Assembly (NCBI GenBank): GCA_913020075.1
Contig: CAJWAE010000005.1
Coordinates: forward strand, 1-49,095
From: an uncultured Flavobacteriaceae bacterium
Lineage (GTDB): Bacteria > Bacteroidota > Bacteroidia > Flavobacteriales > Flavobacteriaceae
Length of the DNA stretch: 49,095 bases
Direction: 5' to 3'
Shown: positions 29,907 to 39,492 of the stretch, one piece after another
Layout of the letters: the number at the start of each line of letters is the position of its first letter
Numbering within the stretch: the stretch's first letter is position 1
Position numbers and translations under genes: made by a program
Notes under the pieces: model-generated
Database searches by the model: none
Told to the model about the DNA's origin: nothing
Seen by the model: only the letters and a program-made list of their open reading frames with translations

Positions 29907-31174
29907 GTACACAATTAGCAACAAAAGCTTTACATGCAGGACATGATGCATCTGAAACACAAGGAACTCAGGCTGTTCCTATTTATCAAACTACATCCTA
30001 TGTCTTTAATGATTCTGAGCATGCAGCAAACTTATTTTCATTAGCAGAGCCAGGATATATATATACCCGTTTAAATAATCCAACTAATGATGTTTTAGAG
30101 AAACGTTTAGCAGCTTTAGAAGGAGGAGTAGCTGCAGTAGCTACTGCATCTGGAACAGCTGCAATAGCTACCACTCTTATGGTTATATTAAAATCTGGAG
30201 ATCATATAGTAGCATCAAATAGTTTATATGGAGGAACATATAATCTATTAGCCAATACACTTCCACGTTTTGGAATTACAACCACTTTTGTGGATCCTGA
30301 TGATCCTCTAGAGTTTACTAAAGCAGTAAAACAGAATACACGTGCTTTTTTTGTTGAGTCATTAGGGAATCCAAAACTTGACGTACTTGATTTAAAAGCT
30401 ATTTCTGAAACTGCAAAAAAAGCAAAAGTCCCTTTTATAGTAGACAACACTGTCGCCTCTCCAGCTTTACTCAATCCAATTGAACATGGGGCAAATATTG
30501 TTATTCACTCTTTGACTAAATACCTTACAGGTAATGGAACCTCTCTAGGAGGAATTATTATTGATGCAGGAACTTTTGATTGGAGTAATGGATTATTTCC
30601 TGAATTTACGGAACCTAACCCTAGCTATCATGGATTAAATTATCATGATGCCCTAGGAGCAATAGCATTTATTGCAAAAGTTAGAATCGAAGGACTCCGT
30701 GATTTGGGAAGTGCTCCCAGTCCTTTTAATAGTTTTCAAACGATCCAAGGGATTGAAACACTAGATATCAGAATGAAAAAACACTCTGAAAATGCATTAA
30801 AATTATCAGCTTGGCTTTCAACAAGGGAAGAAGTGTCTTGGGTTAATTATCCAGGATTAAAGACATCTAAATACAATGGTTTAGCTCAAAAATACTTATC
30901 TAAGGGACAAAGTGGAATTGTGACTTTTGGATTGAAAAAGGGATTTGAGGGTGGTAAAAAAGTAGCAGATGCCACTAAATTATTTGCTCTTTTAGCTAAT
31001 ATAGGAGATACGAAGTCTTTGATTATTCATCCAGCAAGTACCACGCATCAACAATTAAGCGAGGCTGCCCAAAAAACAGCAGGAGTAACACAAGATCTAA
31101 TTCGCTTGTCTGTTGGTCTTGAGGATATTAAAGATTTGATTTCAGATTTAGAAGTTGCTTTTGAAACATTATAA
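29903..31174 (+). CDS. metY: O-acetylhomoserine sulfhydrylase / aminocarboxypropyltransferase
   Basis: [69 protein letters not shown]; 4-nt overlap with metK. Confidence 0.93.
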   Translation: MSTQLATKALHAGHDASETQGTQAVPIYQTTSYVFNDSEHAANLFSLAEPGYIYTRLNNPTNDVLEKRLAALEGGVAAVATASGTAAIATTLMVILKSGDHIVASNSLYGGTYNLLANTLPRFGITTTFVDPDDPLEFTKAVKQNTRAFFVESLGNPKLDVLDLKAISETAKKAKVPFIVDNTVASPALLNPIEHGANIVIHSLTKYLTGNGTSLGGIIIDAGTFDWSNGLFPEFTEPNPSYHGLNYHDALGAIAFIAKVRIEGLRDLGSAPSPFNSFQTIQGIETLDIRMKKHSENALKLSAWLSTREEVSWVNYPGLKTSKYNGLAQKYLSKGQSGIVTFGLKKGFEGGKKVADATKLFALLANIGDTKSLIIHPASTTHQQLSEAAQKTAGVTQDLIRLSVGLEDIKDLISDLEVAFETL

Positions 31175-31180
31175 TTTTAT

Positions 31181-32155
31181 ATGACTGGAATCCAAAAGAT
31201 TTCTGTACCTAATTTTAGGACCCATTCTGGCACTTTCTTTAATTCGATCAAACTTTATTACCAACATTTTGGTCAGGCTTTAGGAAAATCCCCTGTGGTA
31301 TTGGTAAATCACTCTTTAACGGGTGATGCCCAGGTATGCGGTCCTAATGGTTGGTGGAAAGAAATAATCGGATCCGGAAAAACAATAGATACTCAACATT
31401 ACGCTGTTTTAGCATTTAATATCCCAGGAAATGGAACCAAAGGGCAAATATTTTCTGATTTTGAGGATTTTCATGCAGGTGATATTGCTTCTCTTTTCTT
31501 AAAGGGACTTGATGTTTTGAAAATTGACAAATTGTATGCTTTAATTGGAGGATCTATCGGTGGAGGGATAGCATGGGAAATGGCCGCATTGAGTCCGAAT
31601 CTCATGCAGTACCTAATTCCAGTTGCTGCTGATTGGAAGGCAAATGATTGGATCATTGCGAATACCTTTTTGCAGAAACGAATTTTAGAGAACTCAAAGA
31701 ATCCAATTGAAGATGCTCGTATTCATGCAATGTTAACTTATCGGACTCCTGAATCTTTTAGCTCTCGTTTTGGGAGAAGTAAAAACCCAGACTTGGGAAT
31801 TTACAATATTGAAAGCTGGTTATTACATCATGCTAAAAAACTAGCCTATCGATTTGATCTGGCTTCTTATTTAATGGTAAATCATTTATTGGCATCAATC
31901 AATATTGAACGTAGTGGAAATAATGCTTTTAAAATCATTAAAAAAATAAATGCTGAGATTCATTTAATTGCTGTAAAAAGCGATTTATTTTTTATTTCTC
32001 AGGAAGATCAAAATACGTATGAAATGATAAAGCCTCATAAAGACAATATTTTTTTTCATGAACTAAAATCTATTCATGGACATGACGCTTTTTTGATTGA
32101 AAATGAAGCTGTAGCTCAAATTTTAAAACCAATTTTTAAACACCAAAAAACTTAA
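31181..32155 (+). CDS. metX: Homoserine O-acetyltransferase family alpha/beta hydrolase
   Basis: VLVNHSLTGDAQV, FNIPGNGTKG, ALIGGSIGGGIAWEMA nucleophile elbow, GHDAFL; follows metY. Confidence 0.88.
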   Translation: MTGIQKISVPNFRTHSGTFFNSIKLYYQHFGQALGKSPVVLVNHSLTGDAQVCGPNGWWKEIIGSGKTIDTQHYAVLAFNIPGNGTKGQIFSDFEDFHAGDIASLFLKGLDVLKIDKLYALIGGSIGGGIAWEMAALSPNLMQYLIPVAADWKANDWIIANTFLQKRILENSKNPIEDARIHAMLTYRTPESFSSRFGRSKNPDLGIYNIESWLLHHAKKLAYRFDLASYLMVNHLLASINIERSGNNAFKIIKKINAEIHLIAVKSDLFFISQEDQNTYEMIKPHKDNIFFHELKSIHGHDAFLIENEAVAQILKPIFKHQKT

Positions 32156-32157
32156 AT

Positions 32158-32583
32158 ATGAATGTTTCTCTAGAGCGAATTAATAAAGACTATCTTTTTG
32201 AAGTTACTAACCCAGATGGACATAGCGTTCGATTAGATAATAAATCTAAAACAATCGGTGAAGTCCAGGGGATTAGCCCTATGGAGCTATTGTTGATGGG
32301 TGTTGCAGGATGTAGTAGTATTGATATAGTTGCCATTCTTAATAAGCAAAAAATAAATCCTACCTCGTTAAAAATGGAGGTTAAGGGTCATCGTCATGAA
32401 GGAGAGACACCTTCTTTGTTTTACCAAATTGATGTAACTATATTTTTAGAAGGTGATTTCTCTGCAGAAAAGGCAATCCGTGCAGCAAAACTATCATTTG
32501 AAAAGTATTGCTCTGTTTCAAAAACCTTAGAGCCTACATCGAAAATTAATCATAAAGTTGTATTAAACGGAGAAGAAATATGA
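32158..32583 (+). CDS. OsmC family protein
   Basis: ISPMELLLMGVAGCSSIDIVAILNKQK and SFEKYCSVSKTLEPT. Confidence 0.9.
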   Translation: MNVSLERINKDYLFEVTNPDGHSVRLDNKSKTIGEVQGISPMELLLMGVAGCSSIDIVAILNKQKINPTSLKMEVKGHRHEGETPSLFYQIDVTIFLEGDFSAEKAIRAAKLSFEKYCSVSKTLEPTSKINHKVVLNGEEI

Positions 32584-32690
32584 AATCAAAACTTGAAACG
32601 AACGCTCTCAATTTTTAGAGCATTTGAAGCCTTTTATATTATTATCTTATAGCTAGTATATAATATCATGGCAGTCGAAAAACGGATGTT

Positions 32691-33584
32691 TTAATCTGTT
32701 AAGGATTTAAATAATTGCTCTAAACTTTTATTTTTTAACTGTAGTTTTAATATTTTTAATCCATTATCATGGGCAAAATCAAAAACGATTGATCTCATAT
32801 CTTTGGAGCCTTTTATGTAAATTTCGTAATCAAAATCATGCGGATTTTTAACAAAATCCACATTGGATATTCTTGATATCGCTTCGATTTCGACCCTATA
32901 GTCAAAACTCACTTCAATTATTTGATCTTGATTTTCTCGAAGTTTCTCTAGAGATTCATCCATAACGATTTTCCCTTTATTAATTATAATTACACGGTCA
33001 CACAGGGCATCTACTTCTTGGAGAATGTGTGTAGAAAGTAATACAGTATTTTCACCTCCTAAACTTCGAATCAGTTTTCGAATTTCCACCAATTGATTAG
33101 GATCTAAACCCGTCATGGGTTCGTCCAATATAATTAGTTTGGGATCATGGATAATCGCAGCGGCCAAACCTACACGTTGTTTATATCCTTTGGAAAGTGT
33201 TTGAATAGTTTTACCCTGATGATTAATTAAACCTGTTTGATTGAGAACCATTTCCATTGGTGGATCCTTAAGCTGATAAAGATCAGCTACATATTGAAGA
33301 TATTCCTTAACATACATTTCAGGATATAAAGGATTATTTTCCGTTAGATATCCTGTTTCTTTTTGAATTGACCTTAAATCTTTTTTTAAGTCTTTATCAA
33401 AAAAAGTCGCACTTCCTTCCCATTCGGTATAATAGCCAGCCAAGATTTTCATTAGGGTTGATTTTCCTGCTCCATTAGGACCCAAAAGGCCAACAATTTC
33501 ACCCTTTTTTAGGGTTAGAGAAATTCCTTTTAATGCTTGTACAGATCCAAAATTTTTATTAATATCCTTTAATATAAGGCTCAT
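32691..33584 (-). CDS. gldA: ABC transporter ATP-binding protein, GldA-like
   Basis: GLLGPNGAGKSTLMKILAGYYTEWEGSA, LSKGYKQRVGLAAAIIHDPKLIILDEPMTGLDP; GldA-type length and C-terminal region. Confidence 0.8.
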   Translation of the reverse strand: MSLILKDINKNFGSVQALKGISLTLKKGEIVGLLGPNGAGKSTLMKILAGYYTEWEGSATFFDKDLKKDLRSIQKETGYLTENNPLYPEMYVKEYLQYVADLYQLKDPPMEMVLNQTGLINHQGKTIQTLSKGYKQRVGLAAAIIHDPKLIILDEPMTGLDPNQLVEIRKLIRSLGGENTVLLSTHILQEVDALCDRVIIINKGKIVMDESLEKLRENQDQIIEVSFDYRVEIEAISRISNVDFVKNPHDFDYEIYIKGSKDMRSIVFDFAHDNGLKILKLQLKNKSLEQLFKSLTD

Positions 33585-33624
33585 TTTTTTTATTCTAAAT
33601 ATAGAATTTTCCTATTTATTTTCC

Positions 33625-34503
33625 TTACTTAATGCGTTGACTTTCTAAAACAACTGTGGTCAAAATAAGTAAACCTCCGATCAAGCTTTTCAGATTTGGA
33701 ATTTCATGAAGGAATATTACGGCTAATATCACACCAAAAATAGGTTGAACACTACTCAGAATACTTGCAGTACTGATTCTAAAATGAAAAAAACTGGTCA
33801 AAAAAAGAGTATGTCCTAGTGCAGTTGTTACTCCACCTAGAATTAGAAGATATGGGAGTTGAGAAACTATTTTTTCTTGTGGATAAATCCAAAGTACAGG
33901 TAATAGAATTAATAGGACAACACCCATTTGATAAAACATTTGAATAGATCCATTCGCCATATTGGAATTAGATTTTAAAATCAAATTTCGAAGAGCATAA
34001 ACAATAGCAGAAAATACCCCTATTATTAATCCTTGAGTTTCTGTATTTCTTATATCAAAAGCGGGGACCAACAAATAAACTCCTATTAAAATTATTAATC
34101 CAAAGATTATATGAATTGACTGTAATTTTGTTTTAACAAAAAAAGGTTCTAATAAAATAGTAAAAATAGGGTATGTAAATAGAGAAAGCATTCCAATAGT
34201 AACATTACTCCATTGTAGTGCAAAGAAATAAGTCACCCAATGTAGAGCCATAAATAATCCGCTAAGTAAAATAGCTTTACCATTGTTTTTCCAGTCAATT
34301 TTGAAGGAATATTTTTTCAACAAACAGAAAGTGCCTAGAAGAAGAATTGCAAATAAAGAACGATACCAAATCGTTAGGGGAGGACTCAACTTAATATAAC
34401 GCCCCAAGACACCTGATGTGCTTATAAACAGCATTCCTAAGTTAAGTAAGATTAAATAGTATAAGTGAGGGTTTTTGGATTTCATAGATGATAAAATAAA
34501 CAA
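33625..34503 (-). CDS. EamA/DMT family transporter
   Basis: Ten-TM pattern with two EamA repeats (IWYRSLFAILLLG...; LSSVQPIFGVILAVIFLHEIPNLKSLIGGLLI). Confidence 0.88.
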   Translation of the reverse strand: MFILSSMKSKNPHLYYLILLNLGMLFISTSGVLGRYIKLSPPLTIWYRSLFAILLLGTFCLLKKYSFKIDWKNNGKAILLSGLFMALHWVTYFFALQWSNVTIGMLSLFTYPIFTILLEPFFVKTKLQSIHIIFGLIILIGVYLLVPAFDIRNTETQGLIIGVFSAIVYALRNLILKSNSNMANGSIQMFYQMGVVLLILLPVLWIYPQEKIVSQLPYLLILGGVTTALGHTLFLTSFFHFRISTASILSSVQPIFGVILAVIFLHEIPNLKSLIGGLLILTTVVLESQRIK

Positions 34504-34715
34504 AAAAATATATGGTAATTAACTCCCATAAAATTCTTGATGTAATAGATAAATGACTAATAAAAATCTCATTACAGATGTTAATATAGAAAAATCAAGC
34601 TGATATTTATTAAGGAAAGATAATGGATTACAAAACAACTTTTACAGGGGTTTATTTTATTTTCAGAAAGAAGGTATTTACTTTTCTCAGTATTAATTTA
34701 ATTTCAAAACACTTT

Positions 34716-34740
34716 TATATTTTGGCTTAACCAAAATATA
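34716..34740. promoter_or_regulatory. 10-bp perfect inverted repeat, operator-like
   Basis: TATATTTTGG-CTTAA-CCAAAATATA, ending 10 nt upstream of the putative -33 element. Confidence 0.5.
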
Positions 34741-34750
34741 GTGCTGAAAA

Positions 34751-34781
34751 TTTGTTTTTGACAAAAGCAATAGTACTTTTG
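34751..34781 (+). promoter_or_regulatory. Bacteroidota-type promoter for the aromatic amino-acid operon
   Basis: TTTG (34751-34754), 19-nt spacer, TACTTTTG (34774-34781). Confidence 0.65.
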
Positions 34782-34798
34782 TTCTGATTTAAATAAAT

Positions 34799-34867
34799 AT
34801 GAAAACATTTAATTTCTATTTCAACAATTTTTATTACTTCTATTTAGAGATAGAAAGGACTTTGTAG
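34799..34867 (+). CDS. Phe/Tyr-rich leader peptide MKTFNFYFNNFYYFYLEIERTL
   Basis: 22 codons; 5 Phe and 4 Tyr among codons 4-15; the stop is 2 nt past the antiterminator strand. Not in the ORF track because of its size. Confidence 0.75.
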   Translation: MKTFNFYFNNFYYFYLEIERTL

Positions 34868-34900
34868 TAAAAGAAATACTATTTATAAATTTAAAGTCCT
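34856..34900 (+). promoter_or_regulatory. Antiterminator pairing
   Basis: AGGACTTT (34856-34863) is perfectly complementary to AAAGTCCT (34893-34900), the 5' strand of the terminator. Confidence 0.75.
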
Positions 34901-34923
34901 GATTTAATCGGGACTTTTTTTTT
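34893..34923 (+). terminator. Intrinsic terminator / attenuator upstream of pheA
   Basis: AAAGTCCTGAT-TTA-ATCGGGACTTT, 11-bp stem with one G-U pair and 9 consecutive T (34915-34923). Confidence 0.92.
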
Positions 34924-34930
34924 GAGATAT

Positions 34931-35764
34931 ATGCAAGAAAATAAAACAACAGCGATTCAAGGAATTCAAGGATCCTTTCATCATAAAGTAGCTCAGTCTT
35001 ATTTTGGAAATGATTTAGTGCTTTTGGAATGTAAAACCTTTGATGCTACTGTAAAAGCATTATTAAATGGTCAAGCAGATCAAGCTGTTATGGCAATAGA
35101 AAACTCTATTGCAGGCTCTATAATACCAAACTATGCATTAATTGATCAAAATGACTTGAAGATAGTTGGAGAGTATGGCTTAAGTATACATCATAATTTG
35201 ATGGGTTTGATTGGGCAATCTTTACAGGAGATCAGAGAGGTTCACTCCCATCCAATGGCGATACTCCAGTGTATGGAATTTTTTAAATCTCATCCTAAAA
35301 TTCGATTAGTGGAAGCAGAAGATACTGCAGATGAAGCTCGAAGAATTGCAGTAAATAAACTTCAAGGAATTGCTGCTATTGCCAGTAAAGAGGCTGCTGA
35401 ATTATATCAGCTATCTGTTTTAGAACATTCAATTCAAACAATTCAAAATAATATAACTCGATTTGTTATTGTTCAAAAAGAAGGGACTCCTGTTTCTGAG
35501 GCTAAAATCAATAAAGCAGCACTTAAATTTACTTTAGATCACCAAAGGGGAAGTTTGGCTGCAATCTTGAATGTGATGAGTGATTGTCAATTGAATTTGA
35601 CTAAAATCCAATCTTTGCCGGTTATAGAAACACCAGGAAAATATGCTTTTTTTGTTGACGTAACTTTTGATTCCTTTTCTCACTATGATAAGGCACGTAA
35701 ACTCATTTCAATTATGGCCTCAAAAATTAAAATATTAGGCGAGTACGCCCAGCACAACCCATGA
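34931..35764 (+). CDS. pheA: Prephenate dehydratase
   Basis: IQGIQGSFHHKVAQSYF, MAIENSIAGSI, SHPMAILQC, NNITRFVIV, then an ACT domain. ATG 34931 preferred over a TTG located in the terminator T-tract. Confidence 0.93.
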   Translation: MQENKTTAIQGIQGSFHHKVAQSYFGNDLVLLECKTFDATVKALLNGQADQAVMAIENSIAGSIIPNYALIDQNDLKIVGEYGLSIHHNLMGLIGQSLQEIREVHSHPMAILQCMEFFKSHPKIRLVEAEDTADEARRIAVNKLQGIAAIASKEAAELYQLSVLEHSIQTIQNNITRFVIVQKEGTPVSEAKINKAALKFTLDHQRGSLAAILNVMSDCQLNLTKIQSLPVIETPGKYAFFVDVTFDSFSHYDKARKLISIMASKIKILGEYAQHNP

Positions 35765-36906
35765 TAGCAACAGCTCAACGTTTAGAAAGTGTCCAGGAAT
35801 ACTATTTTTCTCGAAAATTACGAGAGGTAGCTCAAATGATTCAAGCGGGTCATCCTGTAATCAATATGGGGATCGGAAGTCCTGACTTACCACCACACCC
35901 AGAAGTCATTAAAGCTTTAGAGCAATCCATGAGAAATCCTGAAGCTAGCATGTACCAGAGTTATCAAGGGCTTCCTGAGTTGCGAACTGGTATTGCTGAT
36001 TTTTATAAAAAACACTACAAGGTCACTTTGGATGCGAACAATGAAATCCTTCCATTGATGGGTTCAAAAGAAGGAATTATGCATCTATCTATGGCTTTTT
36101 TAAATAAAGGAGATAAAGTATTGATCCCCAACCCAGGCTATCCAACTTATCAATCTGTAACCCGTCTTTTAGAGGCAGAGCCTATTTTTTATGATTTAAA
36201 AGCTGAAAATAATTGGCAACCTGATTTTAAAGCTTTAGAGGCATTAGACACAAAAAAAATCAAAATCCTTTGGTTAAATTATCCCAATATGCCTACGGGT
36301 GCTAACGTAGTGGTTGATACTTTTGATAGATTGATTTCTTGGGCAAAATCAAGAAATATTTTATTAGTCAATGACAATCCATATAGCTTTGTTTTAACAA
36401 AAACTCCACAAAGTATTTTATCTAGACCAGGAGCCAATGAGGTAGCTGTAGAGTTAAATTCTCTTAGTAAGTCTTTTAATATGGCAGGCTGGCGTGTGGG
36501 AATGATTTGTGGAAAAAAGGAAACCATCCAGTCTGTATTAAAAGTAAAAAGTAATATGGACTCTGGAATGTTTTTTGGAATTCAGCAAGGAGCCATTGAA
36601 GCCCTTAAAGCTGAATATTCATGGTTTGAGAAACTTAATTTGATTTATCAAAAAAGGAGAAATTTGATTGAAATTATAGTAACTAAATTAGGTGCCAGTT
36701 TTGATTCTAAAAGTGTGGGTATGTTTGTATGGGCGAAATTACCTGAAGGCTCTCCTGATTCTGAAACCTTCATAGATAAAATATTAAAAGAACAAAATGT
36801 ATTCATAACTCCTGGAACTATATTTGGAAGTCAAGGTGAAGGCTATATAAGGTTTTCACTTTGTTTAACTGAAGCGACTATTAAAGAAGCAATTAAACGT
36901 TTTTAA
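35761..36906 (+). CDS. Class I/II pyridoxal-phosphate aminotransferase (aromatic operon)
   Basis: GIGSPDLPPHPEVIKAL, YPTYQSV, WLNYPNMPTGA, NSLSKSFNMAGWRVG; 4-nt overlap with pheA. Confidence 0.9.
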   Translation: MIATAQRLESVQEYYFSRKLREVAQMIQAGHPVINMGIGSPDLPPHPEVIKALEQSMRNPEASMYQSYQGLPELRTGIADFYKKHYKVTLDANNEILPLMGSKEGIMHLSMAFLNKGDKVLIPNPGYPTYQSVTRLLEAEPIFYDLKAENNWQPDFKALEALDTKKIKILWLNYPNMPTGANVVVDTFDRLISWAKSRNILLVNDNPYSFVLTKTPQSILSRPGANEVAVELNSLSKSFNMAGWRVGMICGKKETIQSVLKVKSNMDSGMFFGIQQGAIEALKAEYSWFEKLNLIYQKRRNLIEIIVTKLGASFDSKSVGMFVWAKLPEGSPDSETFIDKILKEQNVFITPGTIFGSQGEGYIRFSLCLTEATIKEAIKRF

Positions 36907-36908
36907 AA

Positions 36909-37778
36909 ATGAATATAGGGATTATAGGTTTGGGTTTGATAGGAGGTTCTTTTGCTTTGGCAGCTAAAAAATATTCAATAGGTAGTATTTTATTTGGTTC
37001 TGATCAGAAAAGGGAACATTTTGACGAGGCAATGCATATGGGAATAGTCGATTATGAACTTAACCATGAAAACTATGCGGATATGGATGTCATTATCTTG
37101 GCAATACCTGTAGATACTTCCTTAGAGGTCGCTTCTTCTATATTGGATAAAATTAATGAGAATACTTTACTTATAGATGCAGGCTCTACTAAAACAGCTA
37201 TTTGTAAGCTTTTGAGGCTACATCCAAAAAGAAATCAATTTTTAGCCACTCATCCAATTGCGGGTACTGAATTTTCCGGACCCTCCGCAGCCTACGCCGA
37301 TCTTTTTTTAGATGAATCTCAAATTATATGTGAATCTCAAAAAACACGTCCTGATTTATTAGAATGGGCTGTTCAATGGTTTCGAAATATGAATATGCAA
37401 GTCAATGAAATGGATCCTGAAGCACATGATAAGCATATTGCTTATGTGTCACATCTTTCCCATATCTCATCTTTTATGTTGGGAAAAACTGTCATGGAAA
37501 AAGAAAAAGATGAACGAGCTATTTTTGATATGGCAGGTAGTGGATTCAGATCAACGGTACGTTTGGCAAAAAGTTCACCTGATATGTGGACACCTATTTT
37601 CAAGCAAAACCAAAAAAATATTACAAAGGTTCTTGGTGAATATATTACCAATTTACAAGACTTTAAAAGTCTATTGGAAAATAATAGCTATGATCACCTT
37701 TACAGTCAAATGAAAGAAATAAATGCCATTAAAACTATTTTGGCTGGAATTAAAAACAATAAGACAACTAATAAATAA
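36909..37778 (+). CDS. tyrA: Prephenate dehydrogenase
   Basis: IGIIGLGLIGGSFALAAKK Rossmann motif, DAGSTKTAI, THPIAGTEFSGPSAA, HDKHIAYVSHLSHISSF. Confidence 0.92.
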   Translation: MNIGIIGLGLIGGSFALAAKKYSIGSILFGSDQKREHFDEAMHMGIVDYELNHENYADMDVIILAIPVDTSLEVASSILDKINENTLLIDAGSTKTAICKLLRLHPKRNQFLATHPIAGTEFSGPSAAYADLFLDESQIICESQKTRPDLLEWAVQWFRNMNMQVNEMDPEAHDKHIAYVSHLSHISSFMLGKTVMEKEKDERAIFDMAGSGFRSTVRLAKSSPDMWTPIFKQNQKNITKVLGEYITNLQDFKSLLENNSYDHLYSQMKEINAIKTILAGIKNNKTTNK

Positions 37779-37782
37779 TTAA

Positions 37783-38868
37783 GTGATGGAGAATAAAAAA
37801 GAAATGCGTCAATGGCTAAATAATTTTGGATTAGATCATCCTTTAGTTATTGGAGGGCCCTGTAGTGCTGAAACTGAAGAACAGGTTCTTAAAATAGCAC
37901 ATGAATTGAAAGATACTGACGTCACTGTTTATCGGGCAGGAATATGGAAGCCCAGAACGCGTCCTGGAATGTTTGAAGGAGTTGGCGCTATTGGCTTGGC
38001 TTGGCTTAAAAAAGTAAAAGAAGAAACAGGACTTTTAACAGCTACAGAAGTCGCCAATAAAGATCACGTAAAATTAGCTATAGACAATGATGTAGATATT
38101 CTTTGGATTGGAGCTCGTTCAACAGTAAGCCCTTTTATTATGCAAGAAATTGCTGATGCTTTGAATGGTACTGAAAAAATAGTTTTAGTGAAAAATCCTG
38201 TGAATCCTGATTTAGCATTATGGCTTGGAGGTGTTGAGCGCTTGTATACAGCAAACATAAAAAACTTAGGATTAATTCATAGAGGATTCTCAACATATGA
38301 GAAAACAAAATATCGTAATATTCCTGAATGGCAAATTGCTATTGAAGTAAAAAATAAATTTCCTGATTTACCAATGATTTGTGATCCTTCGCATATTGCT
38401 GGCCGTCGTGATCTAATTCTTGATATTTCTCAAGCAGCTTTGGATCTTAATTTCGATGGACTTATGATAGAAACACATTGGGATCCTGATAATGCATGGA
38501 GTGATGCAGCACAACAAGTTACCCCAAAGCGTTTGGTAGAAATCATGAAAAATTTAAAGGTTCGAAAAGTGACAGACGATGCAGAAGCATACCAAAATGA
38601 ATTAAATACATTAAGGGCTCAAATTGATGTGATTGATCAAACGCTTCTTGACACCCTTGGTAAAAGAATGAGAGTGGCAAGTAAAATAGGAGAAATCAAA
38701 CTTTCGAACAATGTTGCTGTTCTACAAAATAAGCGTTGGAACGAAATTTTAGGGAAAATGATTTTAGAAGGTCAAGATCGTGACTTGTCAGAGGAATTTA
38801 TTCTTCGTGTTTTTAAGGCAGTCCATCAAGAGTCCATTAATAAACAAGAGAAAATACTAAATTCATAA
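37783..38868 (+). CDS. Bifunctional DAHP synthase / chorismate mutase
   Basis: VIGGPCSAETEEQVL, YRAGIWKPRTRPGMFEG, CDPSHIAGRRDLI, and C-terminal AroQ-type LRAQIDVIDQTLLDTLGKRMRVASKIGEIK. Confidence 0.94.
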   Translation: MMENKKEMRQWLNNFGLDHPLVIGGPCSAETEEQVLKIAHELKDTDVTVYRAGIWKPRTRPGMFEGVGAIGLAWLKKVKEETGLLTATEVANKDHVKLAIDNDVDILWIGARSTVSPFIMQEIADALNGTEKIVLVKNPVNPDLALWLGGVERLYTANIKNLGLIHRGFSTYEKTKYRNIPEWQIAIEVKNKFPDLPMICDPSHIAGRRDLILDISQAALDLNFDGLMIETHWDPDNAWSDAAQQVTPKRLVEIMKNLKVRKVTDDAEAYQNELNTLRAQIDVIDQTLLDTLGKRMRVASKIGEIKLSNNVAVLQNKRWNEILGKMILEGQDRDLSEEFILRVFKAVHQESINKQEKILNS

Positions 38869-38907
38869 ATATTATTTAAAGACTAAAACCAACCGACAAC
38901 AATTAAT

Positions 38908-39492
38908 ATGGACTTACTTCAATTAATGAGACAATCGCGTGAAATATTAATTCCACATTGGTTATTATCGGTTGGAACATGTTCTTTATATGCTTTAATA
39001 ATTGGTATACCCGCTGAGCAGAACACTTACGGAGAGATGTTAAGTTTTTTATTGGCTGGTCCATTACAATTAGGTTTGTGTATTTATTTTTTAAATATTA
39101 TTCACCAGCAAAACCCCTCTATTTTTAATTTACTTCAAGGGTTTAAACCTTTATTACAGGTCTTATTGGCTTATTTATTTATTACCGTAATGGTTGTTTT
39201 GGGGTTGTTATTTTTTATTGTACCTGGTGTTATTCTTTCTTTAGGACTTTCAATGACTTTTTATATTATTGCTGAGCGTCCGGAAATTTCATTTGGTGAC
39301 GCTATCCAAGAAAGTTGGAATCTAACTAACGGACATAAAACGGAACTCCTTGTCCTTCATTTACGTTTTTTACCATGGTATGTTTTGGGATTGTTATTTT
39401 TTATTGTGGGAGTTTTTGTAATAGTTCCCTGGCACTATACTTCAATTGCGTTATATTATGATTATCTAAAAAAACAATCTCGTATCATTTAA
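38908..39492 (+). CDS. Multi-TM membrane protein of unknown function
   Basis: Open frame with several hydrophobic helices and repeated LLFFIVPGV / LLFFIVGVF. Confidence 0.7.
   Translation: MDLLQLMRQSREILIPHWLLSVGTCSLYALIIGIPAEQNTYGEMLSFLLAGPLQLGLCIYFLNIIHQQNPSIFNLLQGFKPLLQVLLAYLFITVMVVLGLLFFIVPGVILSLGLSMTFYIIAERPEISFGDAIQESWNLTNGHKTELLVLHLRFLPWYVLGLLFFIVGVFVIVPWHYTSIALYYDYLKKQSRII

Noticed and set aside
32604-32621. Hairpin GCTCT-N8-AGAGC after the osmC-like gene as a terminator
   Set aside because: Only a 5-bp stem and no T-tract; too weak to call.
34623-34730. Second Phe/Tyr-containing small ORF (MDYKTTFTGVYFIFRKKVFTFLSINLISKHFYILA)
   Set aside because: It lies upstream of the predicted promoter and overlaps the palindrome, so it cannot be part of the attenuated transcript. 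It shows that AT-rich DNA readily yields Phe/Tyr codons by chance.
34799-34923. T-box riboswitch interpretation of the pheA leader
   Set aside because: No T-box consensus or specifier-loop structure; the leader is too short, and a translated Phe/Tyr-rich ORF explains it better.
34922-34930. Upstream TTG start for pheA
   Set aside because: The TTG lies in the terminator T-tract; ATG 34931 starts the conserved prephenate dehydratase N-terminus.
37405-37713. 102-aa alternative-frame ORF within tyrA
   Set aside because: Out-of-frame reading of a clear tyrA coding region; composition unlike a real protein.
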